Shown piece after piece: positions 1 through 7,156 of a DNA stretch of 10,840 nucleotides; positions within the stretch are counted from its first letter, which is position 1, and every line of letters starts with the position of its first letter. Position numbers and translations under genes: made by a program. This DNA is from JANRLJ01 sp034437895 (GTDB lineage Bacteria; Chloroflexota; Anaerolineae; Aggregatilineales; Phototrophicaceae), in contig DAOTTO010000315.1 of assembly GCA_034437895.1 (NCBI GenBank), forward strand, positions 1 through 10,840, written 5' to 3'. Under the pieces are notes generated by a model, which saw only the letters and a list, made by a program, of their open reading frames with translations, searched no databases and had not been told where the DNA came from.

Positions 1-786
1 GATCCTTGGGCGGAAGCCGCCCGTTATTTTCACCAGATTCATGCGGGTATGATTGGCAATGTCATCGCGCAAATCAGCTTGCCTCTCAGAAAAATGGGCT
101 ATGTGGTAAGCCAAGAATCTAGCTTGCAAATCGCCGAAGGCCGTAAGCCAGATGTCGTTTTAGAGCGCCAACCAGAAAAGTTCCCTTCACAAAAAAATCA
201 CTTAAATTACCCGTCGGCAGCCGCAGCCATCCTCGCTGAACCTGGCATCACCGTTTCGGTTGAAGCGCCTGAACTGGATGCACTCTTTATCAGGGATTTT
301 GACGACGGAGCATTGGTGACAGTTGTAGAAGTGATTTCCCCTCGAAATAAGTCGCATTTAGAAGATATTGAAAGATACCAGGCTGATCGGTCACGCTTAT
401 TTTTAGAACGGGGCGTAAACGTCGTTGAAGTTGACCTAACACGCTCCATACAGCGTTTGTTTGACCACGAGCAAACCCGTTATCATCCTTACCACACGGT
501 CATATTTACCGCAGAAGGCCAAATTTATCTGGTCTTGGGTGAATGGAATCAACAATTAAAACGGATTGCGCTCCCCTTGCGAAATGAAGTCGTCGGGGTC
601 GATTTGCAAGAGGCTTACACCATCGCTTACCAGCAAAAACTGATCGCCTCCCAAATTGATTTTCGGGAGGACTACACCGTACAGGGGTTAAAGTTTTCCA
701 AACTGTTGACAGATGAACAGCGTGAGGGGGCGCTCAAGGCCGTGAGCGAATGGCAAACCGAACTCGCCCGACTGCGAGAGGCGTAG
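1..786 (+). CDS. DUF4058 family protein, 5' end cut by the window edge
   Basis: The reading frame is open from base 1 and reads DPWAEAARYFHQIHAG before the first internal Met at base 49. DUF4058 proteins normally begin with a short GMDP(Y/W)xE motif, so the true start lies a few codons outside the window and the Met at 49 is not the start. The 261 visible residues are close to full family length. Recognisable parts are a GRKPDV segment near the N-terminus, then a D-x-D-D-G stretch leading into the strand VEVISPRNK, then an RSRLFLERGVNVVEVDL segment. The E-V-x-S-P-x-N pattern recalls Uma2/DUF820 and other PD-(D/E)xK-like proteins, but that link is inference. The cellular role of DUF4058 is not established. 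No signal peptide or membrane segment is visible. The gene ends tail to tail with the glycoside hydrolase gene, 30 bases apart. Confidence 0.85.
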   Translation, partial: DPWAEAARYFHQIHAGMIGNVIAQISLPLRKMGYVVSQESSLQIAEGRKPDVVLERQPEKFPSQKNHLNYPSAAAAILAEPGITVSVEAPELDALFIRDFDDGALVTVVEVISPRNKSHLEDIERYQADRSRLFLERGVNVVEVDLTRSIQRLFDHEQTRYHPYHTVIFTAEGQIYLVLGEWNQQLKRIALPLRNEVVGVDLQEAYTIAYQQKLIASQIDFREDYTVQGLKFSKLLTDEQREGALKAVSEWQTELARLREA

Positions 787-805
787 TAGAGATGCACTAC
801 GCCTC
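778..805. terminator. Hairpin between convergent genes, possible bidirectional terminator
   Basis: A perfect 10-bp inverted repeat (778-787 against 796-805) with an 8-base loop overlaps the stop codon of the DUF4058 gene and lies just past the stop of the opposing glycoside hydrolase gene. There is no clear T-run on either side, so it is not a textbook intrinsic terminator. Its position between two converging genes makes a termination or 3'-end stabilising role plausible. Confidence 0.5.
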
Positions 806-816
806 GATAGCGCGCC

Positions 817-2298
817 TTACAACGCTTTAAACCTGCTAAAAAGCGGCTCAAGCGGTTGATCTTCCCGCCCGACTAAGCCATAACCGTTGTGCATACTCAT
901 CGCCCACGCATACCAAATCATCGCCGCAACCTGCCCCGGATAGCGCATTTTCATATAGCTGACGAAATCACCCGCATATTTCATAATGGCATCATTAGGG
1001 TCAAAATCGCGGTCAAGGATGCCCCATTCGGTAATCCAGATCGGGCGACCCGGCAAAATCGGTAGATAGGCTTGCATTTCATCGTCGATATGACCAAACG
1101 GCGCATACGTTTCGCCTAATTTTGTCCCGCGTCCGTAAGGATGAAACGCCAATCCATCAGGCCGAAAGCCGTCGTGCATAGCCTTGAGCGTGGCACGGGC
1201 ATAATTGCCGCCGTTTTGTGGGCCGCCGGTGTGTCCGCCGCTGATGATGGGTGTCACGGAGTCTACACGGCGCACGGCCTTTATCGTCTCTGCCAGTAAG
1301 TAGCCGTAATCGCTAGGCGGCATCGGCACGGAAGCCACCGCCCCCATCGGCGCATCCATCTCATTCCAGATTTGCAAAGCGTGGACGATATTTTGTCCGG
1401 CATATTGTTTAGCGATTCGCGCCACCATATCGGCAAACCGCGCCGTGAGCGCCCGCCATTTATCCGTCGTCATGCTAGGCCAAGGCCAGAATTCATTTTT
1501 ACCTTCGCCGTAGGTCTGATGCGTGAAGACCAACAAGACTTTGAGTCCGGCGCGGGCGTATTTTTCCAAAACAGGTTTATAGCGATTATAGGCTGCGTCA
1601 ATATCTTCTGACCCTTGCGCGGCGGAGACGTTATAGCCAAAGCGCACCCAGCCCATACCACGCAAACGCGCTGGATCGGGTGTGCCGAGTGGATGGTAAA
1701 TATCGAGATTCACGCCTGTGAGATTCAATGCAGGCGGAATCGCCATCACTTCCGGCAAAGCACCCTCGTAAGGCGCGAGATACCACGCAGCGGTATAAGC
1801 ATCCATCCCGTAAAGCGTCTTCACGCGCAGCCATTGATCTTTGACACCGAGTTTGCTTTGGGTGGCTTCTTTGCTTTCCAGCGAGATTAAAAAGTCATTT
1901 TTGCCGACTTGCCCGATGGGATTACCATCGACGGGTTTTTCGCGCAGGCGCAGCCCTTCCATCGTCGGCTTGAGCGCGATGGGTTTAACTTTCGGCGCGG
2001 CGGTGGGGGTAGCAGGCGTTGTCGGCGGGGGTTGTTGTAGGGGCGCAGCAGTCGATTGAGCCGCGCCCGTCATGGCTTCACGTTCCAGTTCCAACATCCA
2101 TGCAGCGGTGTAGCCCTCGACTCCCGTCGAAACGCGCACACGCAGCCATTGATCTTTTACCCCCACTTTGCGGGCGGTATCTTCCAGCGATTCGAGCGAT
2201 TCAATCGTATCCGCGATATAAATTTGCCCAATGGGTTTGCCATCAACGGGTTTTTCCCGCACTCGGAGGCCATCCTGTTTCAGTTTTAATTTTGCCAT
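817..2298 (-). CDS. Glycoside hydrolase (clan GH-A-like) with two N-terminal SH3b domains
   Basis: This 493-residue protein has two near-duplicate bacterial SH3 domains (about 1-70 and 106-175), each with GLR(V/L)REKPVDG, GVKDQWLRV and YTAAW motifs. They are joined by a Pro/Ala/Thr-rich linker (about 71-105). A TIM-barrel glycosidase-like domain fills about 190-493. The likely acid/base is E313 in IWNEMD and the likely nucleophile E424 in WITEWG, the usual strand-4 and strand-7 glutamates of clan GH-A. Substrate and GH family cannot be fixed by eye; GH5- or GH39-like is possible. SH3b domains usually bind cell wall or polysaccharide, which would suit an extracellular enzyme. Oddly, no signal peptide is present, and the in-frame sequence upstream of the ATG offers none. 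The start is supported by AGGAG eight bases before the ATG. It stands alone in its orientation. Confidence 0.85.
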   Translation of the reverse strand: MAKLKLKQDGLRVREKPVDGKPIGQIYIADTIESLESLEDTARKVGVKDQWLRVRVSTGVEGYTAAWMLELEREAMTGAAQSTAAPLQQPPPTTPATPTAAPKVKPIALKPTMEGLRLREKPVDGNPIGQVGKNDFLISLESKEATQSKLGVKDQWLRVKTLYGMDAYTAAWYLAPYEGALPEVMAIPPALNLTGVNLDIYHPLGTPDPARLRGMGWVRFGYNVSAAQGSEDIDAAYNRYKPVLEKYARAGLKVLLVFTHQTYGEGKNEFWPWPSMTTDKWRALTARFADMVARIAKQYAGQNIVHALQIWNEMDAPMGAVASVPMPPSDYGYLLAETIKAVRRVDSVTPIISGGHTGGPQNGGNYARATLKAMHDGFRPDGLAFHPYGRGTKLGETYAPFGHIDDEMQAYLPILPGRPIWITEWGILDRDFDPNDAIMKYAGDFVSYMKMRYPGQVAAMIWYAWAMSMHNGYGLVGREDQPLEPLFSRFKAL

Positions 2299-2344
2299 GT
2301 GGAATGCTCCTATAATAACCCTCGATAAATAATTAGAATTTTTT

Positions 2345-2400
2345 GAACCACCAAGAACACCAAGTATTTGAACCTAAATTCTTTGTGTCCTTTGCGGTTC
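2345..2400. repeat. Imperfect inverted repeat, CACCAAG/CTTTGTG family
   Basis: Bases 2345-2364 (GAACCACCAAGAACACCAAG) pair with 2381-2400 in inverted orientation at 16 of 20 positions around a 16-base loop. Related CACCAAG text appears inverted at 5789-5815, and a related CGCAAAG form lies inside the gene at 10190-10228. This points to a dispersed short repeat family in the host genome. No coding content. Confidence 0.7.
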
Positions 2401-2513
2401 AGTTTTGCATTTTCTTTCGCAAGTCTACTTATCTTAAAGAAGGCGATAAAATCTCTAGCGTTAGACTAAGTGTATGGTGATTCGCAAATGGGGAACATTG
2501 GGATTTGGTCTAA

Positions 2514-2542
2514 TTGTGTGCAGCGCTGGTCTTGGTTATGAT
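2514..2542 (+). promoter_or_regulatory. Possible sigma-70-type promoter for the oxidoreductase
   Basis: TTGTGT (2514-2519) is followed after 17 bases by TATGAT (2537-2542). The -10 box matches consensus at five of six positions and the -35 at three. Transcription would start near 2549, giving a leader of about 65 bases that contains the palindrome at 2562-2586. Weak call from consensus only. Confidence 0.28.
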
Positions 2543-2561
2543 TTTGGGATATTCATATTGC

Positions 2562-2586
2562 AGCGGCGACTCGCCGAGTCGCCGCT
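2562..2586. repeat. Perfect 25-base GC-rich palindrome
   Basis: The first 12 bases (AGCGGCGACTCG) and the last 12 (CGAGTCGCCGCT) are exact reverse complements around one central base. It lies 29 bases before the oxidoreductase start codon, so it would probably be in its 5' leader. It may be a dispersed palindromic element or a protein-binding site. As RNA it could fold only with a partly opened tip. Confidence 0.75.
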
Positions 2587-2615
2587 ACGCCAATAACATT
2601 TATTTTTGAGGACTT

Positions 2616-3935
2616 ATGACACCTAATCCAAATCGATTTTTGTCCAACCCTGCCCCTGCTGATATGCCTCGCACCGCAGATGTGATCGTGATCGGCGGTG
2701 GGCCAACCGGCGCGGCGGCACTCTGGGGGATTGAAAAAGCGGCTCCCGGCACGAAAACTGTTTTGATCGAACAAAACGCGCAGTTAGGCGGCGGTGCATC
2801 TTTGGCCTCGCTAGAAAACTTCCGCACCTGTTGGGCAGCGCCGTGTTTGCATCGTATGATGATTCGCAGCATCGACGTATTTCATCACGCCGACGAGGTT
2901 TTTGGCGACGGCGCGGATTTAGGCATTAAGCAGCGCGGCTATTTATTTCTTGCTGCGAGTGCCAAGCAAGCCGCCCAATTTAAAGCCGATGTCGAGCATT
3001 TTCATCGTCTTGGCCTAGATTACATGGAATATCTGGACACCGATGAATTGCATTATCGCTATCCTTGGCTGGGGAAAAAGATGATCGCCGCGAAAGTTGA
3101 TCCCACCGCTGGTTGGCTGGATTCCAATGCGCTGGTCTATCGACTGGCGAATGGTGCGCCTAATGCCAAAATTTTGCTGGACATCAAAGATACGCGAATC
3201 AGAGTAGAAGGCGGCAAAGTCGTCGGCGTTTCAACCGCCAATGGCGACATTGACGCGCCAAATGTGATTATCGCGGCGGGGGCGGGTTCACGCGCTTTAG
3301 GCCGCAACATAGGCATCGAAATTCCGATTGTCTCCCGTCCGCGCCAGAGCTTTACGGCACCTTGGCGGCACGAAGCCTTTCCCGAAGATGCGCCGTGCCT
3401 GATTAGTGCCTCGCCGCATCCGCACGTCCGCCCGGAAGCGAGAGACGGCGCGATCTTCGGCTGGGAATATTATTGGAACACACCCGCCGACGACCACAAA
3501 ATCGATAAATTGGAAGTTCCGCAATACCCCGCCGAACACTATAAAGACCCACGTTTTCCGTCGATGACGCTCTATTTATTGGCGCGGCAGTTCGGGCATG
3601 AAGAAGGCGAAGGCTTTGCCGACCCGCGTTATTTGCGTGGGATTTATCATCGGGCAGGCTATTACGTCTACCGCGATAATGCCTACACGACGTTGCCGGA
3701 TGGGACGAAGCAGCCGTATGCCAGCCAACGCGCCATCATTGACCGCTGGCCTGACATCGAAGGTCTATTTCTATCCGTCGCGCATGTCGGGCATGGCATT
3801 ATGTCCGCACCAGCAACCGGGGAGATTATCGCCAGTCGCGTGTTGAATCAACCGCTGCCTGATCCAGCCTTTGTAGAATTTGGCCTCAATGTGCCGTATG
3901 TGGAGTTTGATGAAGGCGGCTTATCCGACGGTTAG
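2616..3935 (+). CDS. FAD-dependent oxidoreductase, DAO family
   Basis: This 439-residue protein belongs to the D-amino-acid oxidase / sarcosine-glycine oxidase-like family (DAO fold). These flavoenzymes oxidise amines or amino acids, but the substrate here cannot be read from sequence. The Rossmann FAD-binding segment is VIVIGGGPTGAAAL at about 24-36, with E52 closing the second strand (VLIEQ) where the family binds the adenosine ribose. A GGGASLASLENFR turn follows at 58-70. The second FAD-contact motif, GHGIMSAPATGEIIA (392-406), is typical of the C-terminal part of DAO proteins. Length is normal for the family. No signal peptide is seen, so it is probably cytoplasmic. GAGGA precedes the ATG by only three bases, a rather short spacing. 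The next in-frame Met (residue 17) has no better site. It stands alone and ends six bases from the converging PIN gene. Confidence 0.88.
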   Translation: MTPNPNRFLSNPAPADMPRTADVIVIGGGPTGAAALWGIEKAAPGTKTVLIEQNAQLGGGASLASLENFRTCWAAPCLHRMMIRSIDVFHHADEVFGDGADLGIKQRGYLFLAASAKQAAQFKADVEHFHRLGLDYMEYLDTDELHYRYPWLGKKMIAAKVDPTAGWLDSNALVYRLANGAPNAKILLDIKDTRIRVEGGKVVGVSTANGDIDAPNVIIAAGAGSRALGRNIGIEIPIVSRPRQSFTAPWRHEAFPEDAPCLISASPHPHVRPEARDGAIFGWEYYWNTPADDHKIDKLEVPQYPAEHYKDPRFPSMTLYLLARQFGHEEGEGFADPRYLRGIYHRAGYYVYRDNAYTTLPDGTKQPYASQRAIIDRWPDIEGLFLSVAHVGHGIMSAPATGEIIASRVLNQPLPDPAFVEFGLNVPYVEFDEGGLSDG

Positions 3936-3941
3936 CTGAGA

Positions 3942-4394
3942 TTAGGGATACAGATTGGGGTCATCCGTCGCAAAACCCTCATTGGCTGCCGCTGCCAGCA
4001 AATTGCGATCCGCCGAGACAAACGTCATCGGCTCGTTGAGATACTTGACGGCCTGAACAGCAGAGGCCAACTGAATCGCGTCTAACGTCCGCAGGTTGTG
4101 CTTGTCTACTAAAGTCGCAGCCTCTTCTATAATATGCGTTTCTAAGTAAGAAACGAGATATTCTTGTTTAAAATGCTGCACAAAGTTATGTTGCAACGTT
4201 GTAAGGGTCGCAGCATTCAGGGTATGATTGCTAACACGCCTCCGTAGTAAGGAATTCATCTCTACAAAAGCTATTTCGGAAATGACAATCACATTTCCAG
4301 TGGCAGGCAGAATCCAGCTTAATACCCAGACTGAACCAATTTCTGTGATGTAACGTTTAGCAAGTGCGCTGGTATCTACAAAAAAGAGACTCAT
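3942..4394 (-). CDS. PIN-domain toxin, VapC-like ribonuclease
   Basis: A 150-residue single-domain PIN protein. The acidic residues expected for the metal-binding nuclease site are in place: D7 in FFVDTSALAK, E45 in FVEMNSLLRR, D105 in TLDAIQLA and D129 in VSADRNLL. VapC-type toxins are site-specific RNases (tRNA or rRNA cleavage in studied cases), held inactive by a partner antitoxin. The frame can be extended to a GTG at 4403, which would overlap the upstream gene, but MSLFFVDTSALAKRY from the ATG at 4394 is the family's normal beginning and is preferred. The gene follows the antitoxin-like gene with only two bases between stop and start, which implies translational coupling. The RNA target is unknown. 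Confidence 0.88.
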   Translation of the reverse strand: MSLFFVDTSALAKRYITEIGSVWVLSWILPATGNVIVISEIAFVEMNSLLRRRVSNHTLNAATLTTLQHNFVQHFKQEYLVSYLETHIIEEAATLVDKHNLRTLDAIQLASAVQAVKYLNEPMTFVSADRNLLAAAANEGFATDDPNLYP

Positions 4395-4396
4395 AT

Positions 4397-4738
4397 TTAC
4401 CACTCGCCACGATCTTCGTTGATATCGTCGAGTATGCTTCTCGCTCCGGGTGGCGGTGTTCCAATCTTGAGTAATTCTTCGGGTGAAAGTGGAACAAAAT
4501 CCTCTGGTAATTCAAAATTGAACTCGGTGACCAAAATTCCTGCCGCCAGCATTTTGGCGCGAGCGGCCTCCCGCGCCGGATTGGTGTAAGGCGGGAGGGG
4601 GGTAGATTCAAGCGATAGGGTGGCAAGTGCTTCCGGTTGAATGAGGATTTCGACGCTGCCAGTGGGCGTATCCGGCGGCAGATCAATCACCAGACGGCGA
4701 TCTTCCCCGATTACGGCATGAAGTTTGATGGCGACCAT
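4397..4738 (-). CDS. Probable antitoxin of the PIN toxin, unclassified small protein
   Basis: A 113-residue protein placed directly before the PIN toxin, stop and start two bases apart, in the antitoxin-then-toxin order typical of VapBC loci. The N-terminal half has a beta-rich look (IGEDRRLVIDLPPDTPTGSV, then EILIQP), which could be a small swapped-hairpin DNA-binding domain as in AbrB/SpoVT-like antitoxins. The C-terminal half is acidic and Pro-rich, ending SILDDINEDRGEW, a plausible toxin-wrapping tail. I cannot place it in a named antitoxin family; the assignment rests mainly on position. A strong GGGAGAGGT ribosome site precedes the ATG by about five bases. The pair sits 43 bases downstream of a short-chain dehydrogenase gene on the same strand, so read-through is possible. 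Autoregulation is expected for such pairs, but no operator is evident. Confidence 0.72.
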   Translation of the reverse strand: MVAIKLHAVIGEDRRLVIDLPPDTPTGSVEILIQPEALATLSLESTPLPPYTNPAREAARAKMLAAGILVTEFNFELPEDFVPLSPEELLKIGTPPPGARSILDDINEDRGEW

Positions 4739-4781
4739 AGCTTACCTCTCCCATTATAGATACAGCCCACGCTGGATTACT

Positions 4782-5564
4782 TCAATGTTCTACGCGCTTT
4801 TGCATATTCATTACAAACCGTGATAGCATATTACGCGGCATAAAGCGCGTTGTAAAGGCCATGACTTTATTCATCATCCCCGTGACGATGACGCGCTGCC
4901 CCTTCATCATTGACTGATAACCTGCTTCCGCCACTTCCTTGGCAGTCATCAATTTCCCTTGCACTAGTTTGGACTCGGTCATCGCGGCACGCTGCTGGAA
5001 TCCCGATTCTGTCGGTCCCGGACACAGCGCCGTAACGGTCACGCCTGTGCCATTCAGTTCTTCCGCTAGCGCTTCGGAAAGCGATAGCACGTAGGCTTTA
5101 GTCGCATAATAAACCGCCATCAATGGCCCCGGCTGGAACGCGGCAGTGGAGGCGACATTGAGAATTTTGCCATCGCGCCGCTGCACCATCCCCGGTAAAA
5201 ACAATTTGGTGAGATGAGTCAGCGTCACCATATTCAACTGCATCTCGTCCAATTCGGTCTTTAGCGGAATCTCGCTGAAGGGACCGTAAGTGGCGTATCC
5301 GGCATTATTTACCAGCACATCAATTTGCATCCCTGCCTGTTGAAGTTCAGCGAACAATTCATCGGGCGACTCATGTTTGGCTAAGTCTTTCGGGATCACT
5401 TTGACAGTGATGCCGTGTTTGGATTGTAAGTCGTTTGCCAGCGTGAGCAACTTATCCGCGCTGCGTGCTACCAGTACCAGATTAAATTTCTCCCGCGCAA
5501 AAATTTTGGCGAATTCCTCACCTATTCCGCCCGATGCGCCTGTGATTAAGGCTGTTTTTGCCAT
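4782..5564 (-). CDS. Short-chain dehydrogenase/reductase (classical SDR)
   Basis: A 260-residue classical SDR. The nucleotide-binding motif is TGASGGIG (8-15), with R34 after the second strand (LVLVAR), which suggests NADP(H) preference. NNAG is at 86-89 and the active-site tetrad is N111, S139, Y152 and K156 (YYATK). CPGPTES (181-187) is the usual loop after the sixth strand. The tail contains repeated Met-rich basic segments (RFMPRNMLSRF) and could lie on a membrane surface. Overall it resembles DltE/YqjQ-like SDRs of unknown substrate. The frame also opens at a GTG (5573), but that codon overlaps the AGGAG ribosome site (5573-5577). The ATG at 5564, eight bases after that site, is therefore the start. 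It is divergent from the serpin gene and sits upstream of the toxin-antitoxin pair. Confidence 0.9.
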   Translation of the reverse strand: MAKTALITGASGGIGEEFAKIFAREKFNLVLVARSADKLLTLANDLQSKHGITVKVIPKDLAKHESPDELFAELQQAGMQIDVLVNNAGYATYGPFSEIPLKTELDEMQLNMVTLTHLTKLFLPGMVQRRDGKILNVASTAAFQPGPLMAVYYATKAYVLSLSEALAEELNGTGVTVTALCPGPTESGFQQRAAMTESKLVQGKLMTAKEVAEAGYQSMMKGQRVIVTGMMNKVMAFTTRFMPRNMLSRFVMNMQKRVEH

Positions 5565-5665
5565 GATGTCCACTCCTGTTTATGATTGAGCCAAATGGTA
5601 AGCGCGATCTTTTACAACGTCAATGGCTAATCATGAGTTTTTGCTCATATTTTTTATTGGGAACA

Positions 5666-5729
5666 CGAATCGCCTCAAAAACGTCTTTTGGTGTAAGACT
5701 TGTGCCAAAGGAGGCAAAGCGGCGATTCG
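5666..5729. repeat. Imperfect inverted repeat in the divergent intergenic region
   Basis: CGAATCGCC (5666-5674) is exactly complementary to GGCGATTCG (5721-5729). Further short complementary pieces lie inside (CTTTTGGTG against TGCCAAAG; GCCTC against GAGGC), giving an interrupted hairpin of about 64 bases. It may be a small mobile or regulatory palindromic element. No protein is encoded. Confidence 0.5.
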
Positions 5730-5763
5730 CGTCTAAAGAAAATCTAAGTGAAAAATTGGAGCG

Positions 5764-5815
5764 ACCAAGAACATTTTTCATAAAACATCTTGGTGTTCTT
5801 GGTGCCTTGGTGGTT
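5764..5815. repeat. Inverted repeat with CACCAAG-family sequence before the serpin gene
   Basis: ACCAAGAACA (5764-5773) pairs exactly with TGTTCTTGGT (5794-5803) around a 20-base loop. The stretch 5789-5815 read on the minus strand is an AACCACCAAGG-CACCAAGAACACCAAG type sequence, nearly the same text as at 2346-2364. It lies just before the serpin ribosome site and belongs to the same dispersed family. Confidence 0.65.
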
Positions 5816-5842
5816 AAAAATTGAATTTAAAAGGAGATCGAG

Positions 5843-7090
5843 ATGAACGCACGTTTGCTATCTGTTTTATTCTGCACGAGTCTTATGCTGCTGCTGACGA
5901 CTGGCGCTAGTATCAGCGCTCAATCCCCAGTGCCGCCGGAAATCACCGAATTGGCGACGGGCAACAACGCCTTTGCATTTGATTTGTATCATACCATCGC
6001 CGCCGAAAATGAGGGCAATCTCTTCTATTCACCGCTGAGTATTTCGCAGGCACTCGCCATGACGTATGCAGGCGCTCGCGGCACAACCGAGTCCGAAATG
6101 GCGCAAACACTGCACTTCACCTTGAGCCAAGCCGCGCTGCATCCGGCGTTTGCCGCGCTGAACGCCAATTTTGAGGAACGCGCCCAAACCGAACTTGTGC
6201 CGGATGACGAAGCGCAGCGTTTTCAACTCACCATCGCTAACGCCCTATGGGGACAAGCTGATTTCCCTTTCCTGCCGGATTTTGTGCAGTTGCTCGATAA
6301 GAGTTACGGCGCAGGGCTGCAATTGACTGATTTCGTACAAGCGCCGGAAGCCGCCCGCGACGACATCAACCAATGGGTCGAAGATCAGACCGAGGACAAA
6401 ATTCAGGATATTGTGCCGGAAGGCGCGATCACACCCGATACGCGCCTCGTGCTGGCGAATGCCATTTATTTTCACGCGGGCTGGCAGCGAACGTTTTCCG
6501 AAACAGCAACAGAAGATGCACCCTTTACGCTGTTGGATGGGGCGCAAGTCACTGTGCCGACCATGCGCCAGCAAGAAGGCTTTCTCTATCAGGCTGGTGA
6601 AGGCTATCAAGCCGTTATGCTGCCCTATTATGGCGGTCAGATGGGGATGATGATCGTGCTGCCAGATGAGGGCGCGTTTGAGCAGGTGGAAGCCTCATTA
6701 ACTGGTGACTCGTTCAGCGCGATGGTTGCGGCGATGAGCTATCAGGAACTGTGGCTGTTTATGCCCAAGTTCGAGTTTGAGTTCGGATTGGAACTGGCGG
6801 ATACCCTCGCCGCGATGGGGATGCCGGAAGCGTTTACCGACGCTGCCGATTTTTCCGGCATGGCGGAAGAACCGCTGTTTATCAGCCGCATTCTGCATAA
6901 AGCCTTCGTCGGTGTGGATGAAAACGGCACAGAAGCCGCCGCCGCGACTATCGTCATGATGGAAGCAACAAGCGCCATGCCAAGCGAACCGCTGGAACTC
7001 CGGCTTGACCGTCCGTTTATCTTCACGATTTACGATAATGTCACCGGGACGATCTTGTTCGTCGGGCGGGTGATGAATCCGGCGCAATAA
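5843..7090 (+). CDS. Secreted serpin, inhibitory-type serine protease inhibitor
   Basis: A 415-residue serpin. An N-terminal signal peptide with core LLSVLFCTSLMLLLTT ends near A26 (ISA-QS), so the mature protein is exported. Family landmarks appear in order: NLFYSPLSISQALAM (about 59-73), NALWGQADF, LANAIYFHAGW (about 204-214), MMIVLPDE and LWLFMPKFEFE. The signature RPFIFTIYDN sits at 390-399, followed by GTILFVGRVMNP at the end. The reactive-centre hinge from E360 reads ENGTEAAAAT, matching the P17-P8 consensus of true inhibitors with small residues at P12-P9, so a trapping mechanism is expected. Counting 17 residues from E360 puts P1-P1' at T376-S377. The loop is about four residues longer than in alpha-1-antitrypsin, so the scissile bond is uncertain. 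The start has a strong AAGGAG six bases before the ATG. Target protease unknown; the gene is monocistronic. Confidence 0.94.
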   Translation: MNARLLSVLFCTSLMLLLTTGASISAQSPVPPEITELATGNNAFAFDLYHTIAAENEGNLFYSPLSISQALAMTYAGARGTTESEMAQTLHFTLSQAALHPAFAALNANFEERAQTELVPDDEAQRFQLTIANALWGQADFPFLPDFVQLLDKSYGAGLQLTDFVQAPEAARDDINQWVEDQTEDKIQDIVPEGAITPDTRLVLANAIYFHAGWQRTFSETATEDAPFTLLDGAQVTVPTMRQQEGFLYQAGEGYQAVMLPYYGGQMGMMIVLPDEGAFEQVEASLTGDSFSAMVAAMSYQELWLFMPKFEFEFGLELADTLAAMGMPEAFTDAADFSGMAEEPLFISRILHKAFVGVDENGTEAAAATIVMMEATSAMPSEPLELRLDRPFIFTIYDNVTGTILFVGRVMNPAQ

Positions 7091-7122
7091 GTTTTTCTCG
7101 GAGACATATATAGGTGTTCCTG

Positions 7123-7134
7123 CCTATAATCTAA
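7123..7134 (+). repeat. 12-bp direct repeat, left copy
   Basis: CCTATAATCTAA occurs here and again at 7974-7985, bracketing the AT-rich orphan gene. Both copies are preceded by TAGGT, so each can form a small TAGG/CCTA stem (here with an 8-base loop). The repeat also contains TATAAT, so it could act as a -10 promoter box instead of, or as well as, an insertion scar. Confidence 0.6.
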
Positions 7135-7156
7135 AAATCTAGTTCTCATGAAAACT

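Larger units (their letters stand above)
2299..2615. other. Intergenic gap with repeats, between divergent genes
   Basis: This 317-base gap separates the glycoside hydrolase from the FAD oxidoreductase. It holds an imperfect inverted repeat of the CACCAAG/CTTTGTG type (2345-2400), a possible promoter for the oxidoreductase (2514-2542) and a perfect 25-base palindrome (2562-2586). A 40-codon open frame (2474-2596, plus) with one hydrophobic stretch is also present. It lacks a Shine-Dalgarno sequence and runs through the palindrome, so it is not called as a gene. Confidence 0.7.

Noticed and set aside
2474..2596. 40-codon plus-strand frame with one hydrophobic stretch (MVIRKWGTLGFGLIVCSAGLG)
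   Set aside because: It resembles a small membrane peptide or signal sequence, but has no Shine-Dalgarno sequence and its end is encoded by the 25-base palindrome. Left as a remark only.
4753..4758. TATAAT on the minus strand before the antitoxin gene as a promoter -10 box
   Set aside because: Transcription would begin about eight bases before the ATG and would cut off the strong GGGAGAGGT ribosome site. No matching -35 box is seen.
5582..5824. Plus-strand 80-codon open frame before the serpin
   Set aside because: It runs through two inverted repeats, has no ribosome site and no protein-like pattern, and ends just before the serpin's own ribosome site. Repeat translation, not a gene.
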